Positions 51,655 to 61,500 of a stretch of DNA of 64,000 bases are shown here, in pieces. Where the stretch lies: the NCBI GenBank assembly GCA_021234535.1, contig CM037829.1, positions 33,913,976-33,977,975 on the forward strand. Direction: 5' to 3'. Source of the stretch: Stichopus chloronotus (Eukaryota; Echinodermata; Holothuroidea; Aspidochirotida; Stichopodidae). Position numbers and translations under genes: made by a program. Every line of letters begins with the position of its first letter. Positions within the stretch are counted from its first letter, which is position 1. Below the pieces are notes generated by a model. That model was not told the DNA's origin. It made no database searches and saw only the letters and a program-made list of their open reading frames with translations.

Positions 51655-51965
51655 GCCACTGTCATATAATAAAATGCTTGTTGATAGTACTCGGTGATAG
51701 CACGTCACTTCAGGAGAGACGCATTTGGTCGTCACGCCTTCTGGTGGCTCGTTGCATCGACACAACACAGACATGTTTGTTATTTCACTTCCTGGGTGGT
51801 ATAGATATGTCAGATCAAAGATATGTTTGGTGATATCATCTCCCGATGGCGTGATCACATCAAGACAACGAATAACGATTGGTCGTTACACCTGTGGCAT
51901 GTTGCATAAATCATATGCTCGGTGATATCACCTGTTGGTGGCATGTCATTTCGAAGGCACCGTTT
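51655..51965. repeat. Degenerate repeat containing CGGTGATATCACC-like motifs
   Basis: CTCGGTGATAGCACGTCAC, TTTGGTGATATCATCTCCC and CTCGGTGATATCACCTGTT occur at about 51690, 51826 and 51919. The last contains the perfect 12-bp palindrome GGTGATATCACC. Periods are about 95-135 bp. Confidence 0.5.
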
Positions 51966-52452
51966 ATAGTACCTTCACCTGGTGACATGTCTCACTTGTT
52001 TAGCAAGTAGGCATAATGGGAAACCAAACGATGAATACGAAAGATGGAGAACGTATGAAGGATGCTGGAAAACGGGGAAGTCGGTCATCAAGCAAACTAG
52101 TGAACGCTTTTTTTTTTTTTATGTCACTGCTTTTACAAAAAAGGCAGTACGTTGCCCATCAGTTACAGTAATTGTTATCTGGTGAGTGCATCTTCAAGGA
52201 GATAATAAGGCACATGGAAGACTTGGCTTGTTATGTTACCATTATGTCAAAGAAAGAGCCTCGGATACCACAAAGTCGCACCATATATCTAAAAATACAT
52301 CGTGTGTTTGTACATCCGCAGATGTCAGAAAAAGTGACGTTTCAAAAAAACATGTCATATTTAAGTGGTTATGTTTTTCCTTTTCTTTTATTTTGTGAAC
52401 ATTTTGAACAATTCTGACATTCATGGGGTCATTATGGCTTAAGTGCATCTTT

Positions 52453-54056
52453 GATTCCTTGCCGAAGGCAGAAGGAATCTATGCGATAGTGATGTCGTGT
52501 GTGTGCGTATGTGCGTGTGTATGTAATGCCTTGCTTGTAAACGCGATATCTCAAGAAGTGTAACCATGATTGATCTCATATTTAGTGTGTGGGTTGGTCA
52601 TACTGAGTGGATGATCCCTAGTGTTTTTGGTGGAGGTCAAAGGTCATTTGAGGTCACCAGAGGTCAAAATGTGAAAACCTTGTAAACACGGTATCTCAAG
52701 AACGGTAACTGTGACTGATGTCATACTTGCTGTATGGGTTGGTCATATTAAGTAGATGATCCCTATTGTTTTTGGTTGAGGTCAAAGGTCGTTTGAGGTC
52801 ACCAGAGATGAAACTGTGAAAACCTTGTAAACACGATATCTCCAGAAGGGTAACTGTGACTGATGTCATACTTAGTGTGTGGGTTGTTCATATTAAGTAG
52901 ATGATCCCTATTGTTTTTTGGTGAGGTCAAAGGTCGTTTGAGGTCACCAGAGATGAAACCGTGAAAACCTTGTAAACACGATATCTCCAGAAGGGTAACT
53001 GTGACTGATGTCATACTTAGTGTGTGGGTTGGTCACACTGAGTAGATGGCCCCTATTGTTTTTGGTTGAGGTCAAAGGTCATTTGAGGTCACCAGAGGTC
53101 AAAATGCAAAAACCTTGTAAACACAATATCTCAAGAACAGTAACTGTGACTGATCACTGATGTCATACTTAGTGTATGGGTTAGTCATATTAAGTAGATG
53201 ATCTCTATCATTTTTGGTTGAGGTCAGAGGTCATTTGAGGTCACCAGAGATGAAACTGTGAAAACCTCTCAAGAATGGTAATTGTGACTGATGTCATGCT
53301 TGGTGTGTGGGTTGGTCATATTGAGTAGATTATCTCTATTGTTTTTGGTTAAGGTCAAATTTCATTTGAGGTCATCAGAGGTCAAACTGTAAAAACCTTG
53401 TAAACACAGTATCTCCAGAAGGGTAACTGTGACTGATGTCATTACTTAATGTGTGGGTTGGTCATATTGAGTAGATGATCCCTATTGTTTTTTGTTGAGG
53501 TCACCAGATGTTAAACTGTAAAAACCTCGTAAATACAATATCTCCAGAAGGTTGTTCTGTGACTGATGTCATACTTCGTGTGTAGGTTGGTCATATGGAG
53601 TAGGTGATCTCTATTGTTTTTGGTTGAGGTCAAAGGTCACTTGAGGTCACCAGAGATAAAACTGTGAACACAATATCTCCAGGAATCTAACCATGACTGA
53701 TGTCATACTTGATGTGTGGATTGTATATACTGAGTAGAAGAATCCTTTTGTTTTTGGTGGAGGTCAAAGGTCATTTGAGGTGACCCTTGGTCAAACTGAA
53801 AACCTTGCAAACACATCATCTCCAGAAGGGTGATGATGACTGATGTCATACTTGATATGTGGGTTGGCCATACTGGGTAGGTGATCCCTATTGCTTTTCG
53901 TGAAAGTCAAATGTCATTTGAGGACATGAAAAATAGGTCATATGGGGTTAAAAGGCTCATTAACATGGTGTTTCAAGCGCAATAATTGTAGTTGATCTCA
54001 TACTTGTCATGTGGGTAATTCATGTTTGATATAATATAACCATGTTGCAAGGAATC
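52453..54056. repeat. Large tandem array, ~145-bp unit, about 10-11 copies, with inverted ends
   Basis: Each unit reads roughly CCTTGTAAACACGATATCTC, AGAAGGGTAACTGTGACTGA, TGTCATACTTAGTGTGTGGG, TTGGTCATATTGAGTAGATG, ATCCCTATTGTTTTTGGT and GAGGTCAAAGGTCATTTGAG. One unit near 53265 and one near 53500 are shortened. The array starts at a hairpin (GATTCCTT ... AAGGAATC, 52453-52479) and ends at CAAGGAATC (54048-54056), the inverse of the starting GATTCCTTG. A further AAAGCC-TTTT-GGCTTT hairpin follows at 54059-54074. Such ends suggest a mobile or rolling-circle-like origin, but no transposase was seen. Confidence 0.85.
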
Positions 54057-54918
54057 ACAAAGCCTTTTGGCTTTCTGGTTTATTTTCTCATTGGGTAATG
54101 AATGTTCCAAAATTGAAGATAAAGATTGCAAAATATAAGTATCTGAAGTAAAGAATTTATCCTGTGTAACAGTCTGTGCGCTGAATCCATAAGGCTAACA
54201 TACCTGGATTCCGTTGTCCTGCGATAAGTTGCTAAAACAGCTAACAGCAGTATCGCAATAGCCCCACTCACTATCAACGTAGATCAAAGTCCCACCGGAC
54301 TTGCAAGTCAAGCCGAAATCGAGAAGGGGCTGTAACAGTAATCTCCCTCTGATCTGGATGATTTTAAAATACACTTGAGACTTATCTCTCTCAACTCACT
54401 GATTGGCAGTTCGGTCTGTTGCCGACGAGAAATTATTGAATCTGTTGATGCGTGGATTATTAAGAGAAATCAGATATGATGAGCCAGTATTCTGTTTGCC
54501 CAATGGACACGATAAATCATATCGAGAGACGAAGAAGAATCAGGTGGTTGAGGATACAAGGACTCGGGAAGGGAACTACTTTTGGAACGCCAAAAAATGA
54601 TATTAATGTTTGATCTGCCAAATGTGCGCGAGACTGTTACTGGAATGTCAAGAACATTTCCCCGTTGGAATGTTCGTCGTACGTTCAGGTTTTTTTTTTT
54701 ATTTTTGTAGTTGTGCCGTCCCCACCATTGCCGAGGGAAACATGTTTTTTACTTAAGTTCTTCTTCTATGACCTCGTGGATGTGTGTATATCTTGGAAGC
54801 TTTTACATGTTGATGGTGGGGTGTTAAGACCCAAATCTCGGGTTGAATGCTCAAGTATAAACTTTGAAGAGGTGAAGTCAAAAGCTGTTGCTCTCTAACA
54901 GATAGCCTACATGTAACC

Positions 54919-55112
54919 AAATAGTGGAGTATATATGAGATGGGTTTGTTAAATCGCAGTACCAAGGAAAAGGTTTGTGTTTGAATAGGGATTGTTTGCC
55001 TCCCCCCACTTCCTGCCTCACTGCCATCTGAACACTTATCAAACAGGGTGCAGACAGGAGTAACTGTGTCTTGCAAAAATCTTGTCCAGCAACTGACTTC
55101 AATGGCCGATGC
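54919..55112 (+). mobile_element. 5'-truncated SINE copy
   Basis: This 194-bp block matches 50945-51137 at about 90% by eye, from AAATAGTGGAGTATATATGA to CTTCAATGGCCGAT. The tRNA-like head is missing, as expected for a 5'-truncated insertion. Both copies are in the same orientation. Confidence 0.8.
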
Positions 55113-55880
55113 ATTGATATACTTGCCTTCCAGAACTCTGGTCGCTATAACGAACTGTGAATAAATAAAAAACTTTCAACCAGAAACAAACAAGTAACTA
55201 CTGTCTTGGTATGAGACAGTGGTGGCATGATCGGTTTTGGAAGGCTCACTCCCCGCGAGTCTGCCCCGAACGCCACACTCTCCATGGAACCATATTTGGT
55301 ATACAGAGTGTGACAGCAATTTTCATTTTGAAGTGAATTTTGAGGCCACTCATAATCATTAAATAAATTAATCAATGGAATCTTTACAGTAGAAGAACCT
55401 TGCTTGGAAACGGGGATAATCCTGTCTGAACTGAAGAACAGGATTTGGTATTTTGAACCACTTGCTGTGCATATTGTTCATGTGCATATAATCTGACTTT
55501 TGCAGGGAGCTGCTTTTCTACACTTACAATGAATGAGGCAAATACACCCAAAAGTGTAAACCAATGAAATATGACTTAAGGGAAATGACGTTGATTGAGA
55601 GCATTTAGTATTTGCTTTGCACTGCTTCAGCCAAGTCCTTACTACCTGTTACCATTTTTGATAACTTGTTCCCCATGACTTTCAATCTACTTTTGCCCTT
55701 CAACAATAGCAAAACAGAAAAGAGACTTCAATTTTAAGGCTGCAATTTTGTACATGATTCATGATGTAGCATTTTCAAATCTCTGTGTGTAGGTCGAATC
55801 AAATTGTGTACAGGGAAATTTCTTGACGAGGCAGTTTAGACAGTTTTTTTCAAGCTCTAACTTCCTGCTCTACTTTCCAG

Positions 55881-55988
55881 GAGAACAAAACATTGTCACC
55901 CTGGACTCCAGGTCATCGCCAACAGCTAAAGTTCACCAACTGGGAGCAGAGAAAGGCAAAGGACAGACAGTGCAGAGAAGAGTCAGGG
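55881..55988 (+). CDS. Exon 5 of the main gene
   Basis: The acceptor CTGCTCTACTTTCCAG and donor AGGG|GTAAGC bound a 108-bp exon with phase 1 at both sides, so it can be skipped without a frameshift. The peptide reads EQNIVTLDSRSSPTAKVHQL and then GAEKGKGQTVQRRVR. It is basic and Ser/Gln-rich, with no recognised domain. The frame is set by joining G of exon 4 to GA here, giving Gly. Confidence 0.75.
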
Positions 55989-57488
55989 GTAAGCCATTCT
56001 TAGTTGAAAGTAGAAAAAAAAGTAAAGTCTTTGCTATTGACTTCACTCTCTTTAATATATTCTGAATACCATGTAGAGGAAAACACCTAATGCTGCTCAG
56101 AGGCATTCAACCATTCAGGTGTATATGTGGCAAGGTAGGAGGGTCAGCAATTTACTATGTGGATTTCTGGCCACCATCGGGTTAGATCCCTTGCTGACCA
56201 AATAATGATGTGATGTCACTGCTAGTAATTATTGCTTTTGCTCTTTGCAGCATTGTTGAGTTTTACATCCTTTCTCTGAGTTGTTCAGCAGTTTAACTTA
56301 AGCGCCTCCCTAACCCTGTCCCTGCATAACAATTGCACTCAAATGTCCTATGCTTGGAACACCATACTGTATGTATGACTACTTTATTTAATGACAGTCC
56401 AAAATGCTGTCTTACCCAAATCCAATATTAGGAGCTCTGTTATCCTGTCACTTCTAGTGCCTGTGGAAGATAGAGTGTGATTTCTGTCTTCGCCGTTCAT
56501 GAAGTTCCGCCAGGTTAATGAAATTACCAGGTGTTGGGGAACTGTTTTATTATTTTACGTAGAGGGGAGTCTGAAAGGCAGATTTTTCTGTTAGTCAAAA
56601 ATGTTTGTTTACACTCACAGCTGATAACAGAAGGTGAACTTTTTTGTGTTTTTTCAAGGGTAAAATATTTTCCAGCCTCATGAGGAATAATTTCAAAGAA
56701 TAAGAACAAAAGAGTTCTTTTGTCAACATGACTGTGATTTTTCACACCTGCCATTTGAAGTTTTAGTGCATCTGCAGTTGTCAATATCTAATAACATGAA
56801 ACTTGTCCTTAAGATCTAGTACAGTTTGCACCTGCACTAAAGTACGTCCTATAATGCAAATAAAATGTGTTTGCATTTCACATGGAATAATCCTATCATA
56901 GTGAGACAGACAGATAGACAGACAGACAAAAATTTTAGCCAACAAAAATGATACAATCATGAATCTTTGAAGCATATGCTGTAGAACAACAACCAACAGG
57001 TGCATCAGATGAGTCTCCTCCTATGTAAATTAAAATTTCCAGTGCCTTCCACTCGACGGTTTTGCACTGGCGCATGATCAATTTTCTGGAAAGGCAACAG
57101 TCCGTTCACACGTCGACCTGCAACGGGAATCGGATGAATTTCTCCAAAACTTTGCCGCGTTCGCGTCACAGGTGAACACGTTTTGGCGGCAAAGATTATT
57201 ACATCTGCCCGGCGTTCTCAGGAATGTTGTCAAAGAGCGAGTTGACTGCAGACTCATGAAAGAATAACTGAGGCTCTTGAAAGAATGCAAGTGAATGATG
57301 CACAGAGAGGTCATCATCCTTCTTGTGTGCCGCTTTGCGGTCCATCGGTGATAGACACATATATGATCTATGTCATTTGCATCGTCAGCAGGTGCAAACT
57401 CTTTTTAAATTCTGACACAGTTCAGTAGCAACGAAAGTGTTTGTTTTTACCTCAGTGTGCTAAATGTCTGTCGTCTTTCATTTTCCAG
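55989..57488 (+). other. Intron between exons 5 and 6
   Basis: A 1.5-kb intron holding a tRNA-like fragment (56126-56190) and a short CAGACAGA repeat near 56909-56930. It ends TGTCGTCTTTCATTTTCCAG. Confidence 0.65.
56126..56190 (+). mobile_element. Possible tRNA-derived SINE head
   Basis: TGTGGCAAGGTAGGAGGGTC resembles an A-box region, and GGGTTAGATCCC 50 bp later fits a B box with one change. No body or tail was delimited. Confidence 0.35.
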
Positions 57489-57649
57489 GACCAAATGCTT
57501 TTGATTCACCAAACAATAGTTTCATATCTCACAAAGCTGGCCATGCCCCAAGAACGAGTGGCGTCCCGGTCTCCGTACGAAGCAGGCAGGGCAACCTTCA
57601 GGTATCCGGGCACACGGTCTTGCGGAAGGGGAACTCAGGGAGGACATAA
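57489..57649 (+). CDS. Exon 6, terminal coding exon of the main gene
   Basis: The acceptor is CGTCTTTCATTTTCCAG. The exon enters in phase 1 (G from exon 5 plus GA) and ends in TAA at 57647-57649. It encodes GPNAFDSPNNSFISHKAGHA, then PRTSGVPVSVRSRQGNLQVS and GHTVLRKGNSGRT. The tail is basic and polar, consistent with the disordered character of exons 3-5. An internal CAG|GTATCC site after codon GNLQ (57600/57601) could serve as a donor and bypass this stop. Confidence 0.75.
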
Positions 57650-57935
57650 TGTCTCTAATCAGTCCTTGCCGTAGATTTGTCTCAAAGACCTTTTTTGAGC
57701 TGAAAGCAGCCTCTCTCTGTGTCAGTGTAGTGCCTTTTCTACATCTGGAAGAGCAGAATGTGTACGGGCAACGACGACAGTCGTTTAGAAGAGGAAACAA
57801 ACAACGGGTTTGCCGGTTGTTTTGATAAAGGTAGCCGTGGTGGGAGAGATTTGTCACATGTGTTCATGTCCAGTTTCTGTAAGTACTCTCAAGATGAAAC
57901 CATCTTCCCAATGTCCTCTTCCTTTTCGCTCCAAG

Positions 57936-58169
57936 ATCAACGGAGGATGGGAGGGAGATACAGGTTCCTGCTCCACCAACGAGACCAAACTGCGATCCTC
58001 AAGACTTCCAGATCAGAACAAATGTGCAATTGAAGACGATGGTGAAGAGATTGAAAGGGAAAATACAAATGTGAAATTTGGGAACTCCATCATCTTTGTG
58101 GAGAAGCCCTGGGAAACAAGAGTTTGCATTTGTCTGACCTTTAAGGAGAATATTTTGAATGTAATTTAG
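57936..58169 (+). CDS. Candidate alternative C-terminal exon
   Basis: A T/C-rich run ending CTTTTCGCTCCAAG precedes an open frame of 77 residues: INGGWEGDTGSCSTNETKLR, then SSRLPDQNKCAIEDDGEEIE, then RENTNVKFGNSIIFVEKPWE and a hydrophobic end before TAG. It can be entered in phase 0, matching the internal donor at 57600/57601. Composition is coding-like, but the same DNA also serves as UTR in the simpler model. A GATG|GTGAAG donor inside the ORF would leave in phase 1. Confidence 0.3.
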   Translation: MNGGWEGDTGSCSTNETKLRSSRLPDQNKCAIEDDGEEIERENTNVKFGNSIIFVEKPWETRVCICLTFKENILNVI

Positions 58170-58497
58170 TCGCTTACCAATTCCACATTGGAGAATGACT
58201 TCAGCCATGCTCATCCAAGCTTTGGTTTGGTTTAGCAAGGACAGCCCATCACTTGGTTCAGTCCAGCAGTGCAATCTCTTGTGAGGGGTTTTAGCATTGC
58301 AGTTACAGGACTGGGTTTTCTCTTCAATAAGACATGATATTTAAGAAACATCAGAAGTGATATCAGGGAAGGAAGGAAACATCAGGGAAAGCTAGATTTA
58401 ATGTGGTTACGTTTCTAAATATGATCATTATTAGGAGGTGAATGTCACCCAATCATGCAAAAAGCAAACTAGGTTTCTCTGGACTAAGGGTCAGTGG

Positions 58498-58527
58498 AAT
58501 AAAGTTGTAATGAACCCTGGAAATAAA
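58498..58527 (+). terminator. Two AATAAA poly(A) signals
   Basis: AATAAA occurs at 58498-58503 and 58522-58527, about 850 nt after the TAA of exon 6. No other candidate pair is closer to the stop. Confidence 0.45.
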
Positions 58528-58545
58528 GGAAATGATTTTTTTTGT

Positions 58546-61500
58546 CACTAGTTTTGTTATGATTGCTCTCTTGAAAGCCCAATCAGTGTGCCATTGAGAC
58601 TTATTGTGGTTTTGTCAAAGTACCTGCAGGGAACTGTCAATGTTCATTAATTTCATTATTCTGCATTGTTTGGTTGTAAATATTTTTGTCAAAGTTTGGA
58701 TGCCATCCACCGTTTGTATGTACTGTAGATATCGACGTGAACTATCAAATCTTAGCCCTTAATGTTTTTTTCAGGACTTCATGTCCATTCGCTTTTCTTG
58801 TAATGAAGCTATGATTTCTTCCATGATTCGCCTTGAATTCTTGATCGTCTTTCAATTTAATTTGCAATCGTTTGCCATCAAGGCAAGATGAAATGTTGGT
58901 ACAATGAATCAGTATTTATTGAAATTGTACAGATCAAATATCACCTTGTGCATTTTGTTTTCCATTTTTTTTATGCAAGTGTAATTTTCATTGAGTAAAA
59001 TCCAAGGGAGAAAGAGAAATTATGAAAGGTTCCATCAAAATTTTAAACAATTACTGGACTTTATTGCAGCTGTTGGGGTAGGATCTCTCTTTGGCTTTAA
59101 CAAAACTGATAGAACTTTACCATTTTGTTCCTTTGAAAAAGTCCATCTTTAATTTTTGGTAATTACATAGGGTGAACTTCACACAGAGCCTGTAAGTGCA
59201 TGCATTGTTATCAGCTCTCAAGGTGCAAATGTTGCAATATTCTTCTCAGTATGGTGTGGGTAACATGATTGATCCACACTAAATACGGCATTTTTGTGAC
59301 CATCTTTCTTGATAGGTCCAAGTCCCACCTCCTCACCCCTTTCCTCTCCTCATCTACCCATCATCACACCTGAGCTTTACAATTCATTCAGTTCCTTCCT
59401 TTTTGTTCGTACCAATGTAAGACACTGCATCTGATAGGGTTTTTCATTCACATAGCATCAAATTTGAGAGACTTCCACCCTTAGTAACAACCTCTCAAAA
59501 GCTAAATACACATTTCAATAATCATCTTACACTCATCATCTTTACCTCATAGGTTGTTTGCAGTCAGGAAACTTTAAATGTCAAATAGTTCTAAACTCCA
59601 AAACAAAATCATTTCTTATTTGTAATGGCAGTCACCCCATACAGCTGTATGCATTACAAATACTTCAAGTTTTTTTCATCGTGTTGTACATTTTCTTGGA
59701 GCCTCAGATAGATTTCTCATGTGGGGAAGATTGTATCATTTCATCATTAAATAGATATGCATCTGTAAATCTGATGAATGTAGGTAAACATCATCGTCTT
59801 TGCCATCATCACCATCATCATCACTACCATCATTATCCCCATCATCACCATCATCATCATTACCATCATCATCTTCATTTACGCTATGATCTGCTACGCT
59901 ACCATCATCAATCTTTCTGGATTCTGGTCTCTTGAGTAATTCTTTCATTGATTACAATCATAGTATCATCAATAATTTTTGTTCATTTTTTTATTACATT
60001 TGATTTCTGTACAATCCTGAAGTTCAAAAGACTTGGTCACTATGGCAGTTGAAAGGAATATTGGGACTGGGCTGCACCTTACTTCAAAATACAGATTTTT
60101 GACACATTACCTTAACAGTGGGAGGGAGGGGGGGAGCAACAAAACTCTGTAAACCATCCATGGATGTGCATTAACTAAAAGTTGTTGTTAATTTATGCCG
60201 TTGTTAATGTTGTTGTTAAGTTATGTCGGTTGATGCCATTTCCTTTTGGAATCGGTGACATCACATAGACATACACCAGTCACAATGCTTGAAACACAGC
60301 AAGAGCATGTTTTGTTTACAACCAAACTGAATGTTTACAACATGTCCCATAATTCCTAGTTCTTATCAACAAAAAGGATATGTGTATTGTGTATCTTTAA
60401 CTCGCCAGTGCTGCAAACATGCCTTTAACGGCAACATACCCCATCAGGACACAGACACCGCACATGCCTCCCAATGTGTCCAAACTCCAGCGTAGAGCGA
60501 TCCCGACTTGCACGTTCCCATGTTGTCCATTCGTCCCCATCATAACAGGACCGATGTCCCTGTCCGTGTGTCCCTGAACGATATCATTCCACAGCCAACC
60601 ATGATGATCATATAGAGGTAGAACTACCGCCCGTGCTCAGTCAGCCACGATAATCTCCACCTTCATCTTCGAAACCCCATGACTGTTTGAACTGACGGGG
60701 AAAGAAATCCCACAACACTCTTCTGGATAGGGGACTCAAACTATACCTTCATTGTGCCAACCATTAACCTCTTACATGTGATGTCACAGTGATACATGTA
60801 AATTGCCCTCTCTGAGGATGAGCAACTAAGTTTACCCGTGTGTGTCGTTCGTTTGTTTGCCTCGGGGAGAGCGCCCTTGTTTGTTGTTATGTGACGTCGA
60901 TGCAACGGTTCTGCATCATGCCTGTGCCTTACTTCTGGTGACCGTCTTTCCTTGTCACATCCCTTTGGTCTCTTTTATTTCGTGCTAGATAATCACGCGG
61001 TAGGAAGTCAACCACAATTGATGATAAATGTCTCTGGAAACTTTCTGCTCTTTTTTGTTATCGGTTTGGTTGTCTTTTTATTTCTTTTTCCTTGTTTCTT
61101 TTGTTTTTAGTAATTCTGCTTTCACTTTTCAGGTATCTTTCTCTGAAGGAATTTAATTACAAGAGAGTTCCTCCATGAGCCAAAAGTAAACCAAAGTTTG
61201 AAAAGTGTTTTGAGGAAAAGTGTATGATTGTTCCACTTTTCCTCAATGCCACTTAGCCACATATTTTTGTTTAATTTTCCACTTTTGCCCTTGTGAAGTT
61301 TCTTCAGGCATTTTAAATGTAAAATACCATGGGGAAAATATGGTGCAACCTGTTTTCATGTCAGTCTTTAACTTTTGCATTTCATTTATGGCAAGTTGTG
61401 TAGTTTTCTATACTGTGACATATTTTTCAAAAGGCAGAAGAATTCATTTTTTGGTAAGTTGTAATGCTGCAGAAGATATGTTTGCAATGCTCCCCCCATC

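Larger units (their letters stand above)
29258..55880 (+). other. Intron between exons 4 and 5 (about 26.6 kb)
   Basis: The phases on both sides match (phase 1), so no intermediate exon is required. The interval is dominated by repeats: minisatellites at 29610-30131, 35967-36285, 40140-40700 and 48560-48860; TCA microsatellite at 34640-35056; two TTAA MITEs; tRNA-like SINE heads; and the large array at 52453-54056. Several ORFs of 100-190 codons occur (for example 37652-38056, 49126-49524, 50356-50937), but they lack recognisable domains, good splice context or coding-like bias. Nested genes cannot be excluded. Confidence 0.6.
57650..58545 (+). other. Probable 3' untranslated region
   Basis: Sequence from the stop codon to just beyond two AATAAA hexamers (58498-58503 and 58522-58527). 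It contains an overlapping open frame, 57936-58169, discussed separately. The end of the UTR is inferred from the signals only. Confidence 0.5.

Noticed and set aside
61137..61180. Acceptor-like CACTTTTCAG followed by short open frames
   Set aside because: All three frames close within about 15 codons and no good donor follows.
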